From the NCBI RefSeq assembly GCF_001238275.1, contig NZ_LGTB01000036.1, positions 46,595 through 110,594 of the forward strand: 64,000 bases of DNA. The letters run 5' to 3'. The position numbers and the translations under genes are program-made. The first letter of the stretch is position 1. The number at the start of each line of letters is the position of its first letter. This document shows, piece by piece, positions 52,021-61,309 of this stretch. The notes under the pieces are model-generated. The model ran no database searches and was not told the origin of the DNA. It saw only the letters and a program-made list of their open reading frames with translations. The DNA is from Bradyrhizobium viridifuturi. GTDB taxonomy: Bacteria; Pseudomonadota; Alphaproteobacteria; Rhizobiales; Xanthobacteraceae.

Positions 52021-52800
52021 TCAGCGTCCCGTCCAGGTCGGCTTGCGCTTCTCGCCGAACGCCTTGAGGCCTTCCTTGGCGTCCTCGGTCATCGCCAGTA
52101 GCGCGATCTGGCTTTCGGTGTAGGCGATGCTTTCGTCGAACGACATCGAGGCGATGGCGCGCATGGCGTATTTGCCGCGACGGATCGCGGTCGGCGACTT
52201 GTCGACGATGCGGCCGATCAGCCAGTCGACCTTGGCGTCGAGCTCGGCCGCCGGCACGACATAGTTGAGAAGGCCCGCGGCCTGCGCGGCTTTGGCATCG
52301 AACGGCTCGCCGGTCAGCGCCCATTCGTTGACGAGACGCGGTGGCGCGATCGATTGCAGCAGGCTCAGCACCTGCATCGGAAACACGCCGACCTTCACTT
52401 CAGGCAGACCGAAGATCACGCCATCGGCGGCGACCGCCATGTCGGTCATGCACAGCAGGCCCATGCCGCCGGCCATGCAGACGCCGCCGACCCGCGCGAT
52501 CGCGGGCTTGGTCGCGTTCTGCGACAGCCGTAGCAGATCGGCGTAGTCGACATTCGGCCGCGAAAAATCCATCGAGAATGCCGCGCCGCTGTTCTGCAGA
52601 TCGGCGCCGGCGCAGAACGCCTTGTCGCCCGCGCCCGTCAGCACGATGACGCGCACGTCCTTGTCGTCATGCGCCTCGCGATAGCCCCTGGCGATGCCCG
52701 CGATCACGCCGGCATTGAGCGCGTTGCGCTTGTCCGGGCGGTTGATGGTGATCCAGTACGCCTGCCCGCGCTTTTCGAGAAGAACGCTGTTATCGGTCAT
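52021..52800 (-). CDS. Enoyl-CoA hydratase/isomerase family protein
   Basis: 259 residues with AYWITINRPDKRNALNAGV, the oxyanion segment KAFCAGADLQNSG, RVGGVCMAGGMGLLCMTDMAVA and a C-terminal FGEKRKPTWTGR. The crotonase fold is certain; the residues after GGVCMAGG lack the classic glutamate pair, so the exact reaction is open. It lies 67 bases downstream of the molybdopterin oxidoreductase gene and reads the same way, perhaps with it. Confidence 0.87.
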   Translation of the reverse strand: MTDNSVLLEKRGQAYWITINRPDKRNALNAGVIAGIARGYREAHDDKDVRVIVLTGAGDKAFCAGADLQNSGAAFSMDFSRPNVDYADLLRLSQNATKPAIARVGGVCMAGGMGLLCMTDMAVAADGVIFGLPEVKVGVFPMQVLSLLQSIAPPRLVNEWALTGEPFDAKAAQAAGLLNYVVPAAELDAKVDWLIGRIVDKSPTAIRRGKYAMRAIASMSFDESIAYTESQIALLAMTEDAKEGLKAFGEKRKPTWTGR

Positions 52801-52867
52801 GTTTCCTGCCTTGTGCGCCGTTTCCTGCCCACATTTGCGGCAGGATCGGCGCCGACTGCAAGCAGGA

Positions 52868-54967
52868 TTATGCGGCGGCGGGCGCCTTCCTGATCCAGAC
52901 CTTGTTGTCGTGGAACGCAGCGCCGCCGACCGGAGCGACGGCTTCAGCTCCGGTCAACATGTTGATGCCGCGGCCGCCAATATGCGACTTGTTCGGATGG
53001 ATCGACTCGGCAATCAGCACGCCGCGGCGAACGCCATCGAACAGTTTTGCGGTCAGCGTGGTCTCGCCGCGCGTGTTGCCGAGCGTCACGGCGTCGCCAT
53101 CGGCGATCGAGAGCGCGGCCGCATCGTCGGGGTGGATCATCACGGTCGGTGCGCCCTCGCGCGCCTGCGACGACGGCGTTTCGTTGAAGCTGGTGTTGAG
53201 GAAGCTGCGCGACGGCGACGTCGCGAGCCGGAACGGATGCTGCGCATCCGCTTCCTCGATGATCGTCCAGTGATCGGGCAGCGAGGGCATCTTGTCCCAG
53301 GCGCCCATCAGCCCGCCCGAACCGACCGGCACCTTGCCCCAATCGACCTTGAAGTGGAACTTCTTGTCGGCATGGGCAAAGCCGTCGAGATAGTGCGAGG
53401 TCCGGAAATCGGGCTGCAGATCGCGCCAGATGTCGGCCTCCAGCGCCGCGATGTCGCCGTGTCCGCTCTTCTTCAGCGTCGCATCGATCAGCTGGCGGGG
53501 CGTCATGTCGAAGCCGGGATGCACGGCATTCAGCCTGCGGCCGAGCCCTTGCAGCACCTCGTGGTTGGAGCGGCACTCGCCCGGCGGATCGATCAGCTTG
53601 GGACCGACCGAGATGTGCTGATGGCCGCCGCCGTAATAGAGGTCGTCGTGCTCCATGAACATCGTCGCCGGGAGCACGATATCGGCCATCTGCGCCGTCT
53701 CGGTCATGAACTGCTCGTGCACCGCGACGAACAGATCCTCGCGGGCGAACCCCTGGCGCACCAGCGCCTGCTCGGGCGCCACCGTCATCGGATTGGTGTT
53801 CTGAATCAGCATCGCCTTGACCGGCCCGCCGCCGCGCAGCGCCTCGGCATCGCCGGTCAGGATGCGGCCGATCTTCGACTGATCGAGCACCCGGGTGGTG
53901 GGATCGATCGCGTCGTGGCCTTCGATGATCGACTCGTCGAAGCGCCAGAGCGCTGCATTGTTGAAGAAGGCACCGCCGCCCTCATATTGCCAGGCGCCAG
54001 TCACCGCGGGGATGCACAGCGCGGCGTGCATCTGGGCGGCGCCGTTGCGGCTGCGGGTGAAACCGTAGCCAAGACGGAAGAAGGAGCGTTGGGTGGTCCC
54101 GACCAGCCGCGCGAACGCCTCGATCTCCTCGACCGGCACGCCCGAGATCGCCGAAGCCCATTCCGGCGTGCGGGTCTTCAGATGCGCCTCGAGCTCGTCG
54201 GGGCAATCGGTGTAGCGCGCCAGATAATCGCGATCGGCAAATCCCTCGCGGAACAGCACGTGCATCACGGCGCAGGCGAAGGCGCCGTCGGTCCCTGGCC
54301 GCAGCAGGATCTTGATGTCGGCCTGCTTCATGGTCTCGTTGTTGTAGACGTCGACCGCAGCGATCTTCGCGCCGCGCTCCTTGCGAGCACGCGACGCATG
54401 CGTCATCACGTTGACCTGGGTGTTGACCGGATTGGTGCCCCAGATCACGACGAGGTCGGAGACCCCCATCTCGCGGGGATCGACGCCGGCGATCTTGCCG
54501 GTGCCGGCCGTAAAGCCGATGCGCGCGATGGTCGCGCAGATCGTGCCGTAGAAGCGCGAATATTTCTTCACATGCGACAGCCGGTTGAGGCCGTCGCGCA
54601 TCACCAGCCCCATGGTGCCGGCGTAATAGTAAGGCCAGACCGACTCGGCGCCGAACTCGCGCTCGGCGGCATCGAAACGCGCGGCGATCTCGTCCAGCGC
54701 CTCGTCCCAGGAAATCCGCGCGAACTGGCCCGAACCTTTCGGCCCGGTCCGGCGCAGCGGGTGCATCAGCCGTTCGGCATGATGAATGCGCTCGGCATAA
54801 CGCGCGACCTTGGCGCAGACCACGCCTGCCGTATAAGTCTGCTGCTTGGAGCCGCGCACCCTGCCGATCGAACGTCCGTCGATCACTTCGACGTCGAGCG
54901 CACATGCCGAGGGGCAGTCGTGCGGACAGGTGGAATGGCGGATGTCGACCTTGGCATGCTGGTTCAT
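52868..54967 (-). CDS. Molybdopterin-dependent oxidoreductase with N-terminal 4Fe-4S site
   Basis: 699 residues. Cys14, Cys18, Cys22 and Cys51 (CPHDCPSAC ... GVVCAK) form the 4Fe-4S site typical of the DMSO reductase/formate dehydrogenase family. Later cofactor segments include WGTNPVNTQVNVMTHA, KAMLIQNTNPMTVAPEQ and a C-terminal molybdopterin-binding domain from about 590 with IHPDDAAALSIADGDAVTLGN. No twin-arginine signal is present, so it is probably cytoplasmic. No partner subunit is encoded next to it. The substrate cannot be named; related single-subunit proteins are annotated as biotin sulfoxide reductase-like or formate dehydrogenase-like. Confidence 0.88.
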   Translation of the reverse strand: MNQHAKVDIRHSTCPHDCPSACALDVEVIDGRSIGRVRGSKQQTYTAGVVCAKVARYAERIHHAERLMHPLRRTGPKGSGQFARISWDEALDEIAARFDAAEREFGAESVWPYYYAGTMGLVMRDGLNRLSHVKKYSRFYGTICATIARIGFTAGTGKIAGVDPREMGVSDLVVIWGTNPVNTQVNVMTHASRARKERGAKIAAVDVYNNETMKQADIKILLRPGTDGAFACAVMHVLFREGFADRDYLARYTDCPDELEAHLKTRTPEWASAISGVPVEEIEAFARLVGTTQRSFFRLGYGFTRSRNGAAQMHAALCIPAVTGAWQYEGGGAFFNNAALWRFDESIIEGHDAIDPTTRVLDQSKIGRILTGDAEALRGGGPVKAMLIQNTNPMTVAPEQALVRQGFAREDLFVAVHEQFMTETAQMADIVLPATMFMEHDDLYYGGGHQHISVGPKLIDPPGECRSNHEVLQGLGRRLNAVHPGFDMTPRQLIDATLKKSGHGDIAALEADIWRDLQPDFRTSHYLDGFAHADKKFHFKVDWGKVPVGSGGLMGAWDKMPSLPDHWTIIEEADAQHPFRLATSPSRSFLNTSFNETPSSQAREGAPTVMIHPDDAAALSIADGDAVTLGNTRGETTLTAKLFDGVRRGVLIAESIHPNKSHIGGRGINMLTGAEAVAPVGGAAFHDNKVWIRKAPAAA

Positions 54968-55090
54968 GCCAAATTGGTAACATCAAACACCGGCCCCGCC
55001 GAGGGGCATTATTGACCCGGTCCGCGCGAAAACCGAGCATATGCCATGCGTCAAACGCCCAAATGCTCGGCTACCGGCCTCAACCGTCGG

Positions 55091-56161
55091 TCAAACGTGG
55101 AAGATGCGGGTGTAGCGCGCCTTGATCGATTCGCCTTCCCGTTCCACCGCCACGGGATCGTCCTTCATCGTCTTGATGTCCTTCAACGGCTTGCGCCCGG
55201 CTTTCTCCTGGGCCTGCGCATGGACGGACCTGAGGCCGCCGATCTCGACATTGAGCTGCTGCCCCTCACGCCCGAGCGCGAACGACTGAAACAGCCTTGC
55301 CGCGTTGGGATGCGGACAGTCCTTGAAGATCCCGTTGGGGCCGACGATGATCGGCGACCCCTCGGTGGCATAGACCGGCTCGACCGGGCGGCCGGCTTCC
55401 TTCAGCTGAAAGATGTTGTACTCGTTGCCGTCGGCCATCACAGCCCGCTCGCCGAGGTCGAGCTTCTTCGGCGGATCGGTCGAAGACTGCACCTGCATGA
55501 TGTTCTGCTTGGCGAGCTGCTCGAAGAAGCTCCAGCCGAGATCGCGCTGCATCTGATAGGTCGCGGTCATGATGGTGCCGCTATAGCCGGGATGCCCCTT
55601 CACGATCTTGCCTTTCCACTTCGGATCGAGCAGATCGGCAAAGCTCTTCGGCGCCTCCTCGGCCTTCACGAGATTGGTGTTGTAGGCAATGATCGACAGC
55701 CAGACCCGGAAGCTTGCGAACTGTCCGTCTGGATCGCGATGCTCGTCCGGATAGTATTTAGCGACCTCCTCCGGGACATAGGGCGCCAGAATGCCGTCGC
55801 GCTTCCACACGATGAAATGTGCGGCATCGGAGGAATTGACGACGTCGACCGCATGAATGTTGCTGGAATATTCCTGGCCGACCCGCTGGAACACCCGCTC
55901 GGCGCCGGTGCGTTCGACCCGTACGGTGATCCCGGCATATTTCGCTTCGAATGCCTTCGCCAACTTCTCGGCGACCGGCAGATCGGTCGAGGTGTAGTAG
56001 ACGATCTGCCCCTCTTTCTTCGCCGCCTCGATCAGCGCCGGCGTCACCGGTTCCGCAGGTGGCGCGGCGGCCATCACGCGCGTCGACAATGTGGCGCCCG
56101 CCAGCACGGCGCTGGAGCCCTTCAGCAGATCGCGGCGCGATAGCCCGGAATGTTTCCTCAT
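55091..56161 (-). CDS. Periplasmic solute-binding protein, iron(III)/family 1 type
   Basis: 356 residues with a twin-arginine-type signal (LSRRDLLKGSSAVLAGATL) ending near residue 31. The mature protein begins with KKEGQIVYYTSTDLPVAEKLAKAF, the usual opening of AfuA/FbpA-like binding proteins. The later FADLLDPKWKGKIVKGHPGYSG and GPNGIFKDCPHPNAARLF agree with that family. No ABC permease or ATPase gene is beside it, so it is an orphan in this window. Ligands in this group range from Fe(III) to organic acids and amines. It diverges from the TctC gene across a 149-base gap. Confidence 0.86.
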   Translation of the reverse strand: MRKHSGLSRRDLLKGSSAVLAGATLSTRVMAAAPPAEPVTPALIEAAKKEGQIVYYTSTDLPVAEKLAKAFEAKYAGITVRVERTGAERVFQRVGQEYSSNIHAVDVVNSSDAAHFIVWKRDGILAPYVPEEVAKYYPDEHRDPDGQFASFRVWLSIIAYNTNLVKAEEAPKSFADLLDPKWKGKIVKGHPGYSGTIMTATYQMQRDLGWSFFEQLAKQNIMQVQSSTDPPKKLDLGERAVMADGNEYNIFQLKEAGRPVEPVYATEGSPIIVGPNGIFKDCPHPNAARLFQSFALGREGQQLNVEIGGLRSVHAQAQEKAGRKPLKDIKTMKDDPVAVEREGESIKARYTRIFHV

Positions 56162-56310
56162 CTGATTCCCCGCACGTGATGGCGAAGTTGGTACACCGTC
56201 TTCCCGCCGATATTCCGATGCGTGAAGACAGAGTCTGTCGTCGACAGAGCCTTCAGGTTGCAGCTAGACTTCTCGTCAAGAAAGAAGACTAAAGTTGGGG
56301 GAGACGATCA

Positions 56311-57285
56311 ATGGCGCGCTTTCGGTACGCCTTGATGTGTGTCGCGGCATTGCTGACCGTGTCGATGTCGGGCTCACATGCCGACGCCGAGGACTATCCC
56401 GCGCGGCCGGTCAGGATCATCGTTCCTTTTGGCCCCGGCGGTCCGGCCGACGTCGTTGCGCGGCAGATCGGCAGCATCTTGCAGGAAAGCCTCGGCCAGC
56501 CCTTTGTGGTCGAGAACCGCACCGGCGCCGGCGGCGTGATCGGCACGCTCGAGGTCGCGAAGGCGCCGGCCGACGGCTACACCCTGCTGATGATGTCGAA
56601 CACCCAGACCGCGAATGAATCGCTGGTGCCGCAACGCAAATACGAGCTGATGCGCGACCTGACCCCGGTCGCATCCCTGAACACTTCGGATCTCGTGATC
56701 GTGGTCCACCCCGCCGTGCCGGCCAGGACGCTGCAGGAACTTATCGCGCTCGCAAAGGCAGAGCCCGGAAAGCTGAACTACGCCTCGTCGGGCCAGGGGA
56801 CGCCGTACCACATGGCGGGCGAATTGTTCAAAGCCATGGCCGGCATCAACATCGTGCACGTGCCCTACCGCAACAGTGGCGAAGCCCGCAGCGGCGTCAT
56901 CGGTGGCCAGGTCCAGATGATGATCGATGCCGTTCCGGCGATGGCGCCGAACATTGCTGAAAACCAGGTGCGCGCGCTCGCCACAACCGGCAAGACGCGT
57001 TCCGCGGTGCTGCCCAACATTCCCACCGTCATCGAGGCGGGCGTGTCCGGCTATGAAGCGACGATCTGGCTCGGCCTGATGACGCCAGCGGGGACACCGA
57101 AGCCGATCATCGACAAGCTCAACACGGCCGTGAGCGCTGCGATCAAGCGGCCGGAGGTCGAAAGGCTCTGGGCCGAACAGGGCGCGGTGCCGATGACGAT
57201 GACGCCGGAGGCATTCGGCGGGTTCCTGCGCGCCGATATCGTGAAGTGGGCCGACGTCGTCAAACGACTGGACAAGGCCGAATAG
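56311..57285 (+). CDS. TTT-family periplasmic binding protein (TctC/Bug-like)
   Basis: 324 residues preceded by a strong GGGGGAG seven bases from ATG. A Sec signal covers about residues 1-25 (ALMCVAALLTVSMSGSHA). The mature opening YPARPVRIIVPFGPGGPADVVAR is the Bug-family signature, and NYASSGQGTPYHMAGELF with VPYRNSGEARSGVIGGQVQMM forms the ligand loop. No TctA or TctB gene lies nearby; such orphan binding proteins are common in Bradyrhizobium and relatives and may share a permease encoded elsewhere. Carboxylate binding is likely. Confidence 0.9.
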   Translation: MARFRYALMCVAALLTVSMSGSHADAEDYPARPVRIIVPFGPGGPADVVARQIGSILQESLGQPFVVENRTGAGGVIGTLEVAKAPADGYTLLMMSNTQTANESLVPQRKYELMRDLTPVASLNTSDLVIVVHPAVPARTLQELIALAKAEPGKLNYASSGQGTPYHMAGELFKAMAGINIVHVPYRNSGEARSGVIGGQVQMMIDAVPAMAPNIAENQVRALATTGKTRSAVLPNIPTVIEAGVSGYEATIWLGLMTPAGTPKPIIDKLNTAVSAAIKRPEVERLWAEQGAVPMTMTPEAFGGFLRADIVKWADVVKRLDKAE

Positions 57286-57323
57286 GCACGTGGCGGCAGG
57301 ACCGGGGTGATGGAACAGGGCCT

Positions 57324-58034
57324 ATGAAGACGTTGAACATCCTGAGCGGCGGCGCAGCGCAGGGCCTGGTGCGCAGCCTTGCGCCTGCGTTTGAAGCCGA
57401 AACCGGCCTCGGCATTGCCGGTGACTTTGGCGCGGTCGGCGCCATGGCCGACAGGTTGCGGGCCGGTGTTGCAACCGACATCGTCATCCTGACTGCCGCG
57501 CTGATCGCGACGCTTGCCGACGAAGGGCTGGTCTTGCGCAGTTCGATCGCCGACATCGGCCGCGTTGAAACGGCGCTCGCGGTCCGCGCCGGCGATCCGC
57601 TGGCGCGCGCCGAGGACCCGGCAAGCCTGCGTACCGTGCTGCTCGCTGCAGACGCGATCTTCGTGCCGGATACCAAGGCGTCGACCGCCGGAATTCATGT
57701 CGCCAAGGTGCTCGCGCAACTCGGCATCACTGACGCCGTCGCCGACCGGCTGAAGATCTTTCCGAACGGTGCGACGGCGATGCGGCATCTGGCCGAGTCC
57801 CGAGACAAGCGGCCGATCGGTTGCACGCAGTCGACCGAGATCATCAGCACTCCCGGTGTCGTGCTGTCGGGCACGTTGCCGCCGGGATGCGCCCTCGCGA
57901 CCATCTATGCGGCTGCCGTTGCAACGCAGGCCTCGGCTGCACCGCAGGCGCAACGCCTGATCGCGCTGCTGACGTCGACGGATGCATCTGGCCTGCGCAG
58001 TCAGGCCGGTTTCGTCTCCAACACCACGTCGTAG
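57324..58034 (+). CDS. ModA-like substrate-binding domain protein lacking a signal peptide
   Basis: 236 residues from ATG 57324, 38 bases after the TctC gene. The protein begins straight with the first strand and glycine turn of a periplasmic-binding fold (MKTLNILSGGAAQGLV), followed by FEAETGLGIAGDFGAVGAMADRL and VATDIVILTAALIATL, which match ModA-like molybdate-binding proteins. No signal peptide is present, so it would stay in the cytoplasm unless the true start is missed. Its stop touches the convergent SDR stop with no gap. In some catabolic loci such proteins are thought to sense ligands; that is inference here. Confidence 0.78.
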   Translation: MKTLNILSGGAAQGLVRSLAPAFEAETGLGIAGDFGAVGAMADRLRAGVATDIVILTAALIATLADEGLVLRSSIADIGRVETALAVRAGDPLARAEDPASLRTVLLAADAIFVPDTKASTAGIHVAKVLAQLGITDAVADRLKIFPNGATAMRHLAESRDKRPIGCTQSTEIISTPGVVLSGTLPPGCALATIYAAAVATQASAAPQAQRLIALLTSTDASGLRSQAGFVSNTTS

Positions 58035-58841
58035 CTAGCGCGCCAATTGGGTGAGACCCGTCGGCGGTCCATCAACCGCTGTCCAGCCGCCGTCGACGAA
58101 CAGCGTGCTGCCGCTGACATAGCTCGCCGCGTCGGATGCAAGATAGGCAACGGCGGTAGCCACTTCGTCGGCGCTGCTCCAGCGATTGAACACGGTGTGG
58201 CCGGCATAGAGATCGTAGATGTCGGGTCGCTGCTTGAACGGGCCGGTCAACGCGGTCTCCGCGATGCTCGGCGCGATGGCGTTGACGCGGACGCCGGAGC
58301 GGCCGACCTCGGATGCGAAGCCCTTGACCAGGAGGCCGATCGCCGCCTTGGTCGAACCATAGACCGCAAGCCCCGGCTCGATCGTCACGGCGCGCACCGA
58401 GGAGCAGGCGATCAGGCTGCCGCCTTGCTGCTTGACCATGATGCGGCCGAACGCCTGGAAGAACCAGACCGTGCCCTTGATGTTGAGGTTGATGACGCGG
58501 TCGAGATCCTCCTCGGTGTAGTCGAGGATGGTCTTGCGGATGTTCAGCCCCGGCGTGGTGACCGCGATGTCGACGCGCTGCAATTCCGCGAGCGCCTTCG
58601 CCGCCAGCGCCTCGACGTCCGCACGGTCGGCCGCATCACAAGCGGCGGCCGTTGCCGATCCGCCTTGCTCCCGGATCGCCGCGGCGGTCGCATCCGCGCC
58701 CTCCTGCGTACGATCGGCACACAGCACGCGGGCGCCAAGCGACGCCAGCGCTTCAGCCGAGGATTTCCCGATACCCGAGGCGGCGCCAAGCACCACGGCG
58801 GTCTTGCCGGTGAGATCGAACAGCTTGCGGTAGTCGGTCAT
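58035..58841 (-). CDS. Short-chain dehydrogenase/reductase
   Basis: 268 residues from ATG 58841, with GGGAGG five bases upstream; the longer frame is not used. NAD(P)-binding GAASGIGKSSAEAL (about 19-32), the NxN-like DRVINLNIKGTVWF, catalytic serine in LIACSSVRAVT and YGSTKAAIGLLVKG hold the SDR active site. The C-terminal YVSGSTLFVDGGW is the classical SDR end. It diverges from the GntR gene over 82 bases and is thus likely controlled by it, together with the TRAP transporter. It probably oxidises or reduces the transported compound. Confidence 0.9.
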   Translation of the reverse strand: MTDYRKLFDLTGKTAVVLGAASGIGKSSAEALASLGARVLCADRTQEGADATAAAIREQGGSATAAACDAADRADVEALAAKALAELQRVDIAVTTPGLNIRKTILDYTEEDLDRVINLNIKGTVWFFQAFGRIMVKQQGGSLIACSSVRAVTIEPGLAVYGSTKAAIGLLVKGFASEVGRSGVRVNAIAPSIAETALTGPFKQRPDIYDLYAGHTVFNRWSSADEVATAVAYLASDAASYVSGSTLFVDGGWTAVDGPPTGLTQLAR

Positions 58842-58892
58842 GCGGACCTCCCGGTTTGCGAGCGATGCGTGTTTGCCTTCAGCGAATGCTTC

Positions 58893-58906
58893 ATATACTA
58901 ATATAT
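58893..58906. promoter_or_regulatory. Palindrome in the SDR/GntR divergent gap
   Basis: ATATA-CTAA-TATAT is a perfect five-base inverted repeat 18 bases before the GntR start, in the 82-base region that serves both the SDR and the GntR-TRAP genes. It may be the GntR operator and overlaps AT-rich promoter sequence. Confidence 0.45.
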
Positions 58907-58923
58907 CAATTCCGGGAGCAAGC

Positions 58924-59667
58924 ATGCCCGCCCGCGCGCCGAAAAAATCGGAGCTTCGCCGCCTCGCCGGCCAACGGCGGACCGGTCGTCCACGGACCGC
59001 AACGGCGGCGGCGCGGATCTATGCCGAGCTGCGCGCCGAGCTCGTCTCGTTGCAGCGCAGGCCGGGCGATCCGATCATCGAGGCCGAGATCGCGCGCTCC
59101 TATGGCGTCAGCCGGACCCCGGTGCGGGAAGCCATCCTGCGCCTGTCGGACGAGGGCCTGGTCGAGATTTTCCCGCAATCCGGCATCTTCGTCTCGCGCA
59201 TCCCGCTCGCTGCGCTTCCGGAGGCGATCATCGTCCGCAGGTCGCTGGAGGAAACCACGACCCGTATGGCGACCGAGCGCGCCAGCGCCAGCCAGATCCT
59301 CGGCCTGCAAGCGATCCTCGAACGCCAGCGCGAGGCCGACAAGGCCGGCGACCGCGAGGCATTCCATCAGGCCGACGAGGCCTTTCACGCCGCCATCGCC
59401 GAAATTGCCGGGCACCCCGGCATCTGGAAGCTGATCCTGCAGGTCAAGGTTCACGTCGACCGTTTCCGCTGGCTGACGCTGCCGCAGCGTGGGCGGATGG
59501 CCGAGGTCATCGCCGAGCATGAAGCGGTCATGGGCGCGATCGAAGCACGCGACCCGGCAGCCGCGGGAGCTGCGATGACGAGACATCTCGAACGGCTGCT
59601 GGCCGACATCTCGGCCACCCAGCACAACAATCCGGAGTTCTTCGACGCGCAAAGCCAGCCGCCATGA
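58924..59667 (+). CDS. GntR-family transcriptional regulator (FCD subfamily)
   Basis: 247 residues from ATG 58924 with GGGAG five bases before it; the longer frame begins inside the SDR promoter. The winged helix is IIEAEIARSYGVSRTPVREAILRLSDEGLVEIFPQSGIFVSR in outline, and the FCD domain has FHQADEAFHAAIAEIAGHPG and EHEAVMGAIEARDPAAAGAAM. The N-terminal 30 residues are basic and variable. It starts the TRAP gene set (43 bases to dctP) and probably represses it until the imported acid or its product binds the FCD domain. Confidence 0.92.
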   Translation: MPARAPKKSELRRLAGQRRTGRPRTATAAARIYAELRAELVSLQRRPGDPIIEAEIARSYGVSRTPVREAILRLSDEGLVEIFPQSGIFVSRIPLAALPEAIIVRRSLEETTTRMATERASASQILGLQAILERQREADKAGDREAFHQADEAFHAAIAEIAGHPGIWKLILQVKVHVDRFRWLTLPQRGRMAEVIAEHEAVMGAIEARDPAAAGAAMTRHLERLLADISATQHNNPEFFDAQSQPP

Positions 59668-59709
59668 CCGCGGCCGGACTCCGGCAAGGCATCTTTGGGA
59701 GGAAATAAC

Positions 59710-60740
59710 ATGAATCGTACAGACCGATCGCGGACCCGCGCCGCCGGGCTCAACCGTCGCGACATCATCAAGATCGGCGCCGGTCTTGGCGCTGCTGTTG
59801 CGACCTCGGCGCAGACCGCCCTCGCCCAATCGAAGGCCGTGTTCAAGGCGTCAGACGTGCAACCGCCGGGCTACCCGACCGTGGTCGCGACAGAAAGCTC
59901 GGCAAGAAGCTCGCGGCGGCGACCAACGGCCGCCTGTCGCTGCAGATGTTCCCCTCGATGCAGCTCGGCGGCGAGAAGGAAACCATCGAGCAGACCCAGA
60001 TCGGCGCGGTCCAGATGCTGCGTGTCAGCGCGGGCTCAATCGGCCCGATCGTCGACGACATCAACGTCGTCAACATGCCGTTCCTGTTCAAGAACATGGC
60101 GCATGCCGAGCGGATGATGGACGGCCCGATCGGCCAGGAGCTGCTGGACAAAATCACGGCAAGCCCCAATGCCGGGCTGGTCGCACTGTGCTGGATGAAT
60201 TCCGGCGCTCGCAGCCTCTACAACACCAAGCATTCGATCAAGACAATCGCCGATATCAAGGGCCTCAAATTCCGCGTCATCGGCAATCCGATCTTCATCG
60301 ACATGATGAATGCGCTCGGCGGCAACGGCGTCGCGATGGGTTACGACCAGGTGTTCAGCGCGCTGCAGACCGGCGTCATCGACGGCGCAGAGAACAATCC
60401 TCCGAGCTACGTCTTCAGCAACCACTACACCGCGGCCAAGCACTTCTCGCTCACCGAGCACCTGATCGTTCCCGAGGTGCTGGTGTTCTCGAAGCGGGCA
60501 TGGTCCGCGCTGTCGGCCGACGACCAGACGCTGATCAGGAAGCTTGCTCGCGAGGCGCAGATGGAAGAGCGCGGGCTCTGGAACACTTACGAGCAGCAGG
60601 CGATGGAAAAAGCGAAAGCCGCCGGCTGCGAGATCATCGAGATCGCCGACAAGGCGCCGTTCCAGAACGCGGTGAAGCCGGTATGGGACAAATACGGCCC
60701 GAAATACCAGGACATGATCGGACGCATCCAGTCTGCCTGA
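59710..60740 (+). pseudogene. dctP: TRAP transporter solute-binding protein DctP with single-base frameshift
   Basis: ATG 59710 follows GGGAGG. A twin-arginine-like signal (LNRRDIIKIGAGLG) precedes the mature start. After PTVVATE at about 59893 the frame is lost; the next frame begins LGKKLAAATNGRLSLQMFPS and continues to the stop at 60740 with LRVSAGSIGPIVDDINVVNMPFLF and KGLKFRVIGNPIFIDMMNALGG, both standard DctP motifs. Restoring one A in GAAAG gives 343 residues, the normal size. A dropped base in an A-run suggests sequencing error. It binds the transported carboxylate in the periplasm for the DctQ/DctM genes next to it. Confidence 0.87.
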
Positions 60741-60781
60741 CACGCCGCCACACGGGACATCGACATCCGACAGGACATGAC

Positions 60782-61294
60782 ATGGCCGGATCATATCGCC
60801 GCGCGATGGACTATCTGTATCTTGCCTGCGTCATCACGGGCTCTGCCGCGCTGATCCTGATTTCAGCGGTCATCCCCTGGGCGGTGTTCACGCGCTACGT
60901 GCTCAACAGCGCGGCCTCCTGGCCCGAACCGCTCGCGGTGCTGCTCACCATCGTCGTGACCTTCATCGGAGCGGCGGCGGGTTATCGGCTCAACCTGCAT
61001 ATGAATGTCGGCTATTTCGCCGGCAAGCTGCCTGACCCGCTCCGGGCGCTCGCCGACCTCGTCGTACAGCTCCTGATGGGCCTGATCGCGCTCTTCATGA
61101 TCATCTGGGGCTACCGGCTCGTCGACGTGACCTGGCACAACACGATCGCCGACTTTCCGTCACTGTCGGTCGGCGTCACCTATCTTCCGATTCCGATCGG
61201 CGGCGCCTGCCTGCTGCTGTTCATCATCGAACGGATCTTCCTCGGTGCGCCGCCCGACCCGATCGGCTCGCACCAGGACGCATCGATCGACTGA
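60782..61294 (+). CDS. dctQ: TRAP transporter small permease DctQ
   Basis: 170 residues from ATG 60782 with AGGA six bases upstream. Four membrane segments are visible: YLYLACVITGSAALILISAVIPW, LAVLLTIVVTFIGAAAGY, LVVQLLMGLIALFMIIWGY and PIGGACLLLFIIERIF. The loop TRYVLNSAASWPEPLAV carries the usual W-x-E pattern of DctQ. Its stop lies 15 bases before dctM. It acts with DctM as the membrane part of the sodium-driven TRAP transporter. Confidence 0.92.
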   Translation: MAGSYRRAMDYLYLACVITGSAALILISAVIPWAVFTRYVLNSAASWPEPLAVLLTIVVTFIGAAAGYRLNLHMNVGYFAGKLPDPLRALADLVVQLLMGLIALFMIIWGYRLVDVTWHNTIADFPSLSVGVTYLPIPIGGACLLLFIIERIFLGAPPDPIGSHQDASID

Positions 61295-61309
61295 CCCCGC
61301 GAGGCCATC

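Noticed and set aside
52694..55015. Rightward open frame of 773 codons opposite the molybdopterin oxidoreductase
   Set aside because: Shadow of a well-supported gene; the frame begins in the next gene and has no family motif.
59786..60781. Open frame upstream of dctQ running through dctP
   Set aside because: It is the third frame of the dctP region and encodes neither the signal nor the binding domain; the real dctQ start is 60782.
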